A DNA stretch of 16,700 nt. It comes from an uncultured Collinsella sp. GTDB taxonomy: Bacteria > Actinomycetota > Coriobacteriia > Coriobacteriales > Coriobacteriaceae. Below, in pieces: positions 7,079 through 13,256 of the stretch. Below the pieces are notes generated by a model. That model did no database searches, was not told the origin of the DNA, and was given only the letters and a program-made list of their open reading frames with translations. Both the position numbers and the translations under genes were made by a program. Within the stretch, counting starts at the first letter, position 1. Each line of letters opens with the position of its first letter. The stretch covers positions 1 through 16,700 of the forward strand of contig CAKUFT010000033.1 in assembly GCA_934650095.1 (NCBI GenBank), written 5' to 3'.

Positions 7079-7126
7079 TGCTATCATTGCTAGCATCACT
7101 ATATAGGGCTGATAGCACACGGTCAA
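7079..7126 (-). promoter_or_regulatory. Promoter and inverted-repeat operator of the toxin-antitoxin operon
   Basis: On the minus strand TTGACC (complement of 7121-7126) and TATAGT (complement of 7098-7103) are exactly 17 bp apart. A perfect 8-bp inverted repeat, TGCTATCA/TGATAGCA, occupies 7079-7086 and 7110-7117. One arm lies in the spacer and the other just past the start of transcription, an arrangement expected for repression by the antitoxin. Confidence 0.75.
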
Positions 7127-7130
7127 ACGC

Positions 7131-7176
7131 AAAAAAGCCCGCACCTGGACGACGGCAATGCCGCCCGGGCGCGGGC
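7131..7176 (-). terminator. Intrinsic terminator of the DUF6110-P-type ATPase operon
   Basis: About 20 bp after the ATPase stop, the minus strand folds GCCCGC (7171-7176) on GCGGGC (7137-7142), with inner pairing CGGCA/TGCCG, and then runs into TTTTTT (complement of 7131-7136). The T tract abuts the antitoxin promoter, so the two operons are closely packed. Confidence 0.85.
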
Positions 7177-7196
7177 CATAAACTCAAGCAAAAATG

Positions 7197-9272
7197 CTAG
7201 CGCAGATATGCTTTCGCGTTGCCCAGGCTGTACGCAATCGTCGAGCCGTTGTGCAGGAGCGACGACGCCTGCGGGGTAATCGCGCCGGTAATGCCGAGCG
7301 CCAAAAGCGCCGAGTTGGTGAGCATCACCTTGGAATACGAACTCGTCAGACGGTCGATGAGTCCCTGGCTCATGCGGCGCAAGCGCACGATCGCCGCGAG
7401 GTCCGTATCGGCCAGGATGATGTCGGCGACCTCTTTGGCGATGTCGCTTCCGCCGCCCATGGCCAGGCCTACGTCGGCCAGGCCCAGCGCCGGCGAGTCG
7501 TTGACGCCGTCGCCCACCATGGCAACACGGCGCCCCTCACGCTTGATCTGCTCCACGTAGGTGTACTTATCCTCGGGCAGTAGCTCGGCCTTAAACTCAT
7601 CGACGCCCGCTTCGCGCGCGATGCGTTCGGCCGTGCGCTCGGAGTCGCCCGTGAGCATGACCACGTGCTTTACGCCCAGCGCATGCAGGTCGGCAATCGC
7701 CTCGCGCACGCCAGGTTTGAGCGGGTCCTCGATGCCGAGCACGCCCACAACCGTGCCATCGACTGCCAGGTAGAGCGGCGACAGGCCCTGCATCTGGGAC
7801 TCGATTTGCTCCTTGATGTCGGACTCGAGCTGCGCGCCCTCGTCTTCAAACACAAAGTGCGCCGAGCCAATAATTGCACGACGCCCCCCAATGGACGAGG
7901 CAATGCCGTGCGCCACGATGTACTCGACGGCGGCATGGCGCTCGCGATGCTCGAGCCCGCGCTCGCCCGCGGCGTTGACGACGGCACGCGCCACCGGATG
8001 CGGAAAATGCTCCTCCAGACAGGCGGAAAGGCGCAGGACCTCGTCCTCGCTCCAGCCGTCGGTTGTCAGCACGCAAGCCAGGCGCGGCTGGGCCTCGGTC
8101 AGCGTACCGGTCTTATCAAAAACAATGGTGTCGGCCTTGGCAAACGACTCAAAGTACTTGGCGCCCTTAACCATGACGCCCATCTTTGCGGCGTCGCTCA
8201 TGGCGGTCATGACGGCGACCGAACCCGTGAGCTTGAGCGCGCACGAGTAGTCGACCATCAGCGCCGCGGAGGTCTTAATGAGACTGCGCGTGGTGAGCGC
8301 GACCAGGCCCGCAAGCAGGAAGTTCCACGGAACGATCTTGTTGGCGAGGTCCTCCATGTGCGACTGGCCCTCGGATTTGAGCGAGTCGGCCGTCTGAACG
8401 AGCGAGACGATTGAGCGCAGTTTGGTCTGGGCCGTGTTGGCGCGCACGCGCACCAGGATGCTGCCGTCCTCGACGACGGTGCCGGCAAACACGTCGTCGC
8501 CCACGCTGCGCTCGACGGCCAGCGGCTCGCCGGTCAGGGTCGCCTGGTTGACCATGGCGCTTCCCTGCTCGACTACGCCGTCGATGCAGATGGACATGCC
8601 GGTGCGCACGGCGACCAGGTCGCCGGGTTCAAGCTCGGTGGCGGCGACGCTCACCTCGGTGTCACCGACAACCTTTTGCGCCTTGTCGGGCACGTCGAGC
8701 AGCGAGTTGATGAGCTCATTTTCGCTCATGGCGCGGGTGTAGTCCTCGAGCAGCTCACCCACGTTGAGCAGGAACATCGTCTGGCCCGCGGTGTCGACGT
8801 CGCGCTTGACGAACGAGATGCCGATGGCCGACGCGTCGAGCACGGGAACGGTCAGGCGCGGCTGCGCGAGCTCGTGGAGGGCTGCGCGCAAAAAAGCCAT
8901 GTAGCCGGCAACGACAAAGACGGCACGCAGCGGCGTGGGCAAAAACCAACGGCGCGCGTAGTGGACGCCGACAAGCGTCGCCAGATCCATGACAAGCTTG
9001 TGCTTGCGCGGCTCGAGCTGCATCACGTAGCCCGACTTGGCATCGGCGATGGCCCGGGCATCGAGCGCGCCGACGGCGGCCAGCACGGCGTCGCGGCGCG
9101 GCTCGTCGTATTCGAGCGCCATCTGCCCGATGCGTCCGTAGACGCGCACCTTGCGCACGCCGTCGATTTCGCCGCCGAGCTTTAGAAGCGCATCGAGATC
9201 GCTCTCTGGCACAGGACCCGCCAACTGGAGGCGGGTCCTGCCGGGGATCTCGCTGATAATCGAGAATCTCAT
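7197..9272 (-). CDS. Heavy-metal P-type ATPase (P1B-like)
   Basis: This 691-residue membrane pump uses ATP to move a transition metal, probably outward. Domains in order: a ferredoxin-like HMA-type region (1-75, ISEIPGRTRLQL) without the CxxC metal site; membrane segments about 95-175; actuator domain with TGEP (247-250); more membrane segments about 315-360 carrying DYSCALKLT (341-349), where Ser-Cys-Ala replaces the usual Cys-Pro-Cys; phosphorylation Asp386 in DKTGT; the P1B His-Pro pair (425-426) in the nucleotide domain; TGD (541-543) and GDGVND (587-592). The SCA motif separates it from copper CopA/CopB and zinc ZntA pumps. Manganese or iron export is possible but inferred. The ATG has only a weak AGG ribosome site, but lies 18 bp after a DUF6110-like gene, so translation may be coupled. 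Confidence 0.92.
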   Translation of the reverse strand: MRFSIISEIPGRTRLQLAGPVPESDLDALLKLGGEIDGVRKVRVYGRIGQMALEYDEPRRDAVLAAVGALDARAIADAKSGYVMQLEPRKHKLVMDLATLVGVHYARRWFLPTPLRAVFVVAGYMAFLRAALHELAQPRLTVPVLDASAIGISFVKRDVDTAGQTMFLLNVGELLEDYTRAMSENELINSLLDVPDKAQKVVGDTEVSVAATELEPGDLVAVRTGMSICIDGVVEQGSAMVNQATLTGEPLAVERSVGDDVFAGTVVEDGSILVRVRANTAQTKLRSIVSLVQTADSLKSEGQSHMEDLANKIVPWNFLLAGLVALTTRSLIKTSAALMVDYSCALKLTGSVAVMTAMSDAAKMGVMVKGAKYFESFAKADTIVFDKTGTLTEAQPRLACVLTTDGWSEDEVLRLSACLEEHFPHPVARAVVNAAGERGLEHRERHAAVEYIVAHGIASSIGGRRAIIGSAHFVFEDEGAQLESDIKEQIESQMQGLSPLYLAVDGTVVGVLGIEDPLKPGVREAIADLHALGVKHVVMLTGDSERTAERIAREAGVDEFKAELLPEDKYTYVEQIKREGRRVAMVGDGVNDSPALGLADVGLAMGGGSDIAKEVADIILADTDLAAIVRLRRMSQGLIDRLTSSYSKVMLTNSALLALGITGAITPQASSLLHNGSTIAYSLGNAKAYLR

Positions 9273-9290
9273 AGTTTGTGCCTGGGAGCG

Positions 9291-9536
9291 CTACTCGGCC
9301 GCGTTGTCGGCGTCAGCCTCGCTCTGGGTGATGTAGGCAGCCTCGGCAACCATGTCGTCGACATTGGCCTTGGCCTGCTCGACCATGTCCTGGTAGCCAT
9401 TCTTGATGCGCATGCCGCACGCGATGCCCTGCACGCAGGCGTTTTTAACCGGAGCGCTGGTGAGCAGCTTGATGCCGGCCGTGCCGAGCAGAAAACCGCC
9501 ACCGACAAGCAGGGTATTGAACGTGGACTTCTTCAT
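9291..9536 (-). CDS. Small membrane-anchored DUF6110-like protein
   Basis: This 81-residue protein has a short N-terminal hydrophobic segment with a small-residue motif (about 8-25, LLVGGGFLLGTAGIKLL), then SAPVKNACVQGIACGMRIKNGYQDMV and an acidic helical tail ending ADADNAAE. From memory, this glycine-rich segment followed by KLL, a conserved Lys and an amphipathic helix matches DUF6110 proteins found next to P-type ATPases. The ATG at 9534-9536 has GGGAGA upstream; longer N-termini have no ribosome site. It is the first gene of the operon with the ATPase, 18 bp apart, so it may be an accessory or assembly factor. It holds Cys34 and Cys40, possible metal ligands. Function unknown. Confidence 0.8.
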   Translation of the reverse strand: MKKSTFNTLLVGGGFLLGTAGIKLLTSAPVKNACVQGIACGMRIKNGYQDMVEQAKANVDDMVAEAAYITQSEADADNAAE

Positions 9537-9618
9537 GTTGCGTCTCCCTTTTGCCGCACGAATTGCGGCGTGGTGCCTCCGCACCCGAGTTACCAAACTT
9601 GCTCGAGCACACTATCGA

Positions 9619-9653
9619 AAAATAGTTTATCCAACAATTATGGTCAGCCATAA
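9619..9653 (-). promoter_or_regulatory. Candidate promoter and palindromic operator of the DUF6110-ATPase operon
   Basis: On the minus strand CTGACC (complement of 9642-9647) and TATTTT (complement of 9619-9624) are 17 bp apart. A 6-bp inverted repeat, TTATGG-tcag-CCATAA (9638-9653), overlaps the -35 box, and ACTAT/ATAGT surrounds the -10 box (9611-9626). A repressor bound there could switch the operon, plausibly in response to metal. The regulator is not identifiable. Confidence 0.5.
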
Positions 9654-9878
9654 CTAACTTTTTGGAAATTTATAGTCGGGAAATCTCCGGCTTACGACAA
9701 ACCACTCGTCGCGACACACATCCGTGGCATCAGAGAATTCCCCTCCTCCGCCCCACTGATCGAGGTCTAATACTTTCCTGAGAAGTGAACGAGTAAAATC
9801 AGGCCCCCGAAGCATCCGCATTTTTCGGCAGCAAAACCGCAGGAAAAACTCGACAAAACCGCAGGAAAGCGAGACCAA
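9654..9878 (-). pseudogene. Possible remnant reading frame overlapping the foldback element
   Basis: A 74-codon minus-strand frame ends here. Its C-terminal part (from LDQWGGGG to RRFPDYKFPKS) looks protein-like but I do not recognise it. Its N-terminal half is made of the foldback element at 9765-9938. There is no Shine-Dalgarno before the ATG at 9878. I read it as the 3' end of an older gene cut by the repeat, or as chance; it should not be treated as a normal gene. Confidence 0.3.
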
Positions 9879-9938
9879 AAAGTGTCGATGCTTCGGGGGT
9901 CCAAATAAGGTCGTTCACTTCTAGGAAAAGTATTAGAC
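9765..9938. mobile_element. 174-bp MITE-like foldback element
   Basis: Two arms of about 61 bp (9765-9825 and 9877-9938) are imperfect inverted repeats. Both start GTCTAATACTTT at their outer ends and share AGAAGTGAACGA and CCCCCGAAGCATC. The 50-bp centre carries a direct repeat, CAAAACCGCAGGAAA at 9832-9846 and 9854-9868 (period 22). No transposase frame fits. Terminal inverted repeats around a short non-coding core are what one expects of a miniature transposable element or a large palindromic repeat. Target-site duplications are not evident by eye. Confidence 0.6.
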
Positions 9939-9955
9939 AACGATCCGCACTGCCC

Positions 9956-9994
9956 CGCAGCATGACAAAGGGACTATCCCTTTGTCATGCTGCG
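9956..9994. repeat. Perfect 18-bp hairpin at the end of the AAA+ ATPase gene
   Basis: 9956-9973 pairs perfectly with 9977-9994 around the loop CTA. The TGA stop of the ATPase gene (complement of 9985-9987) lies inside one arm. Its central 25 bases (GACAAAGGGA, CTA, TCCCTTTGTC plus flanking T/A) are identical to the hairpin at 11465-11497. It may also terminate transcription, but no T tract follows. Confidence 0.8.
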
Positions 9995-11334
9995 AGCGCT
10001 TTCTTGATAAGAGGGACGGATCGGTCGGCCAAATACAGCGGAATATTGAGCACCCCATCGTCAAGCCTCAGGTTCTTAAGGGAGTAACGGACTCTCAACG
10101 GGGTCGTCTCCGCATGTTTGTCGGCATAGTATTTCAGACTCTTGGAATGAATGACCTCCCCCGATTTGACCTTAACGGGAACAATATTGTTTCCGACTTG
10201 AATCAAAAAATCGACCTCATGCTTTGGTTTCTCGTTAGTCCAATAGCGCGGAGCGGCATCCAGCTGCGGAAGCAACGCCTGAAGCACGTAGTTCTCGGCA
10301 AACGATCCTTTGAACTCAGAAAAAATCGCGTCCGAGATGGCGAATGCCGATGCATCGAGCCTTGCCATACGGCGCAACAAGCCAACATCAAGGCAGTAGA
10401 CCTTAAAGGCCTTGAGATCATCGTAGGCCGAGAGCGGTATCCCGCCGCCGGTATTAAGCCGCACCGATGTAATCAGCCCGGCATCGGCGAGCCATTCCAG
10501 GGCATCCTCATATTCGCGGGCACGGGCCCCCTCGCGAACCGCACCCCAAACAAACTTTTTATTCTCACGCGCCAGCTGCGTTGAAATTGAGTTCCAAATT
10601 TGCGAAAGCTTGGCGAACTGCGCACGGCCACCGTGCTTAGCAAAATCACGCTCATAGGAATCCAGGAGGTCGGACAACACTTTATCAACCTGAGCAATGT
10701 CGCCCGTCTCGATCCAACGGCCAAGAGCCTCCGGCATGCCACCACATGCAAAATAGCGGCGAAGGTGCTCGACGAGTCGGACATGAAAGAAATCCGGTAC
10801 CGCCTCGATCTGATCCAGACCGCCAAGATACGCATCATAGTTTGACGCGCCTTCGGCCTTTAAAAACTCAGAAAAGCTCATGGGGTGCATCTCCATGAAC
10901 TCGACCTTTCCCACCGGAAAGGCACTCGTCTCGCGGGACAGACGAACACCCAGCAAAGACCCTGCGCACGCAACGTGATATTCGGGGGCCTCATCGCAAA
11001 AATACTTGAGAACACCGACTGCGGAGGGGCAGTCCTGGATCTCGTCAATAATAAGCAGCGTCTCGCCGGGATCGATGGGCTGGCCAAACGCCAAGGATAG
11101 ATTTGAAATAATGCGCCGCGGATCACGCGTGCCCTCGAAAAACTGTGCGTATTCGCTTTGAACCCCGGGAGACGGCTCCTCCAGCGTCAGGTATACGCAG
11201 TTGCGATACGAGGCGCGGCCGAACTCCTTGAGCGCCCACGTCTTTCCAACCTGACGCGCTCCTTTAAGGATGAGCGGCTTACGATACTCCGACGCCTTCC
11301 AGGTATTAAGCTTGACGATGATATCACGCTGCAT
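9985..11334 (-). CDS. AAA+ ATPase with DUF4143 C-terminal domain
   Basis: This 449-residue protein is of the AAA_14/DUF4143 family, abundant in gut bacteria and archaea and without an assigned role; defence, toxin-like and DNA-processing roles have been suggested. Seen: Walker A GARQVGKT (25-32), Walker B LLIIDEIQ with Asp97 and Glu98, a sensor-like stretch AGSLLGVRLS, the PMSFSEFL segment after the ATPase core, and a C-terminal nuclease-like core HEVDFLIQVGNNIVPVKVKSGE. In most relatives the last motif reads (P)(I/V)EVK; here a lysine stands where the glutamate is expected, so nuclease chemistry may be lost. GGAGG lies seven bases before the ATG. The gene has its own palindromic control region and is flanked by matching hairpins, as an accessory cassette would be. 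Confidence 0.9.
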   Translation of the reverse strand: MQRDIIVKLNTWKASEYRKPLILKGARQVGKTWALKEFGRASYRNCVYLTLEEPSPGVQSEYAQFFEGTRDPRRIISNLSLAFGQPIDPGETLLIIDEIQDCPSAVGVLKYFCDEAPEYHVACAGSLLGVRLSRETSAFPVGKVEFMEMHPMSFSEFLKAEGASNYDAYLGGLDQIEAVPDFFHVRLVEHLRRYFACGGMPEALGRWIETGDIAQVDKVLSDLLDSYERDFAKHGGRAQFAKLSQIWNSISTQLARENKKFVWGAVREGARAREYEDALEWLADAGLITSVRLNTGGGIPLSAYDDLKAFKVYCLDVGLLRRMARLDASAFAISDAIFSEFKGSFAENYVLQALLPQLDAAPRYWTNEKPKHEVDFLIQVGNNIVPVKVKSGEVIHSKSLKYYADKHAETTPLRVRYSLKNLRLDDGVLNIPLYLADRSVPLIKKALAA

Positions 11335-11352
11335 GACCGACCTCCCGCAAAG

Positions 11353-11427
11353 AAACTTCCGTAAATGTGAGATTTATCACATTTTACCCCGGGTAAAACG
11401 TGATATTTATCACATTTACGGAAGTTT
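11353..11427 (-). promoter_or_regulatory. 75-bp palindromic control region with two CRP-like sites
   Basis: Just upstream of the AAA+ ATPase gene, an 18-bp perfect inverted repeat (11353-11370 with 11410-11427) encloses a second one (TTTTACCC/GGGTAAAA, 11382-11398). Inside are TGTGAGATTTATCACA (11366-11381) and CGTGATATTTATCACA (11399-11414), in the same orientation and 33 bp apart; the first is a perfect TGTGA-N6-TCACA. A TAAAAT -10-like box (complement of 11381-11386) lies between them, but no -35 box is clear. The arrangement suggests cooperative binding of a CRP/FNR-type or other dimeric regulator. Confidence 0.6.
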
Positions 11428-11464
11428 TATGGCAGTTTCGCCACACTTTCACCATATTCAATGA

Positions 11465-11497
11465 AGTGTGACAAAGGGACTATCCCTTTGTCACACT
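11465..11497. repeat. Perfect 15-bp hairpin after the ABC operon, second copy of the flanking repeat
   Basis: 11465-11479 pairs perfectly with 11483-11497 around the loop CTA, one base beyond the stop of the second ABC gene. The core 25 bases equal those of the hairpin at 9956-9994, in the same orientation. It may serve as the ABC operon terminator, although only a weak T-containing tail follows on the minus strand. Confidence 0.8.
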
Positions 11498-11498
11498 C

Positions 11499-13256
11499 TT
11501 ACAGCTGCCAGGTTGCCGCCTCCTTTTGCAGGGCGACCATGCGAGCGAATTCTCCGCCTGCCGCCTTGAGTTGCGCCGGGGCGCCCTGCTCGGCGACCAC
11601 GCCATCTTTGAGCACGACGATCTTGTCGGCATTTTCTACCGTACGCATGCGGTGGGCGATTACGATGACCGTTTTGCCGGCGAGCAGGCGAGAAAGCGCT
11701 TGCTGCACCACGGTTTCGTTCTCCACGTCCAAGCTCGCCGTCGCCTCGTCCAGCAGCACGATAGGCGCATCCTTAAGCAGCGCACGGGCGATGGAGATGC
11801 GCTGGCGCTCACCGCCGGAAAGCTTGGAGCCGTTCTCGCCAATCATGGTGTCATAGCCCTGCGGCATGCGGCTTACGAACTCGTCGCAGTTGGCGGCACG
11901 CGCGGCCGCGAGGACTTCCTCGTCGGTGGCCTCGCGACGGCCCAGGCGGATGTTGCCCATCACCGTGTCGTCAAAGAGCAGCACGTCCTGGAACACAATG
12001 GCGTAGTCGCGCAGCAGTACCTCGGGGTCCACGCCCGCAACATCCACGCCACCCACGGTAACCTTGCCCGCGGTGGCATCCCAAAAGCGCGCGGCCAGTC
12101 GGCTCACCGTAGACTTGCCACAGCCCGAAGGACCGACCAGTGCCGTGACCTCGCCTTCCTTAGCGGTAAAGCTCACATCGGCAAGAACTTTCTCGCCGGC
12201 GCGGCCGTCGTCGCCCGCGCCGTAACCAAACGCTACGTGATCGAACACCACATCGTGACCCATAGGCTCGAACTTCTCGCTGCCCTGCGCCACGGGCTCC
12301 TCCATGATGGAGCGCATGCGCTTGGCCGACGACTCGGCGGCAAACAGCTCGGACATCAGCATCAGCGCCTGGTCAAAGGGCGCATAGATGCGGCTCACCA
12401 TAAGCAGGAAGGCAAACATCACCAAAAAGTCGACCTGGCCGGAGGCGACCATCGCGGCACCCGTGGCCAGCGTAGTGGCGATACCCAGGCGCAGGATGGC
12501 AAAAGCGGAGTTGACCAAAAGCCCGTTAGCGAGCTCGCCCTTGGTGGTCTCGCGCTCCTCGGCATTGATCACGGCGTTGAGACCCCCAAGATAATGGGCT
12601 TCCTGATTGGTGGCGCGGATTTCGCGCACGCAATCGAGCGTCTCCTGGATCGCCTCGGTAACCTTGACCTTCTCGGCGCGAACACGGTCGAAAACCGGGG
12701 TCATGGGCCCGCGTGTCAGATACAGCACGGCAAAGGCCACGGGCACGCTCCAAAACGCCGCAATCGCCAGCTGCCAGCAAAAGAACAGCGACGCCACGAA
12801 CACGATGGCGCTTGCGATGATGGCGCCCCAGAGTTCTCCCAGCACATGACTGTAGGCATGCTCCATAGTCTGAACGTCGCCCATGATGGTTTCGGTTAGA
12901 TCGGCCAGATCACGACGGCCGAAAAACGACAACGGCAGTTTGCGCAAGCGCTCGGCAATCCCCATGCGCTGCTTGCCGCACTCCTCGTAAAAGATGCAGT
13001 AGGTGTAGTAGTACTGCTGCCAATTGGAGGCAAAGAGCAGCACAAAGAAAATAACAAGCCCGCCCACGATAGGCAGCGCGTCCGGCAGGTCGGCCCCACT
13101 GGTGAGATGCCCGACAAAGCCGGCCATGGCCAAAAACAGAAAGCCCATGCCGGCCATGGTGATGAGATTGGTAAGCGTGGTCCAGAATATGCCGCGCTTT
13201 ACGCCGGCGATGCCTTTGTCGGACAGGAAATACTTCTTTTGGAATGAGGCGAACAT
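11499..13256 (-). CDS. ABC transporter half-molecule, permease-ATPase fusion (second of pair)
   Basis: An exporter-fold ABC half-transporter of 585 residues. The membrane domain spans about 20-310 with hydrophobic segments near 28-50, 62-77, 143-180 and 255-290. In the ATPase domain: Walker A GPSGCGKST (375-383), Q-loop Gln423, signature LSGGERQR (479-486), Walker B IVLLDE with Asp503 and Glu504, SLD in the D-loop, and His535 in the switch. The site is complete and should hydrolyse ATP. The ATG directly follows the stop of the partner gene (TAAATG), so the two are coupled and very likely form a heterodimer. The ABC-type fold is certain. The substrate is not; the AraC neighbour points to metallophore uptake (YbtQ/IrtB-like), while drug or peptide export is the alternative. 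Confidence 0.93.
   Translation of the reverse strand: MFASFQKKYFLSDKGIAGVKRGIFWTTLTNLITMAGMGFLFLAMAGFVGHLTSGADLPDALPIVGGLVIFFVLLFASNWQQYYYTYCIFYEECGKQRMGIAERLRKLPLSFFGRRDLADLTETIMGDVQTMEHAYSHVLGELWGAIIASAIVFVASLFFCWQLAIAAFWSVPVAFAVLYLTRGPMTPVFDRVRAEKVKVTEAIQETLDCVREIRATNQEAHYLGGLNAVINAEERETTKGELANGLLVNSAFAILRLGIATTLATGAAMVASGQVDFLVMFAFLLMVSRIYAPFDQALMLMSELFAAESSAKRMRSIMEEPVAQGSEKFEPMGHDVVFDHVAFGYGAGDDGRAGEKVLADVSFTAKEGEVTALVGPSGCGKSTVSRLAARFWDATAGKVTVGGVDVAGVDPEVLLRDYAIVFQDVLLFDDTVMGNIRLGRREATDEEVLAAARAANCDEFVSRMPQGYDTMIGENGSKLSGGERQRISIARALLKDAPIVLLDEATASLDVENETVVQQALSRLLAGKTVIVIAHRMRTVENADKIVVLKDGVVAEQGAPAQLKAAGGEFARMVALQKEAATWQL

Noticed and set aside
11526..12899. 457-codon plus-strand frame
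   Set aside because: It lies antisense to the second ABC gene, whose motifs are complete; long antisense frames are expected in GC-rich coding DNA.
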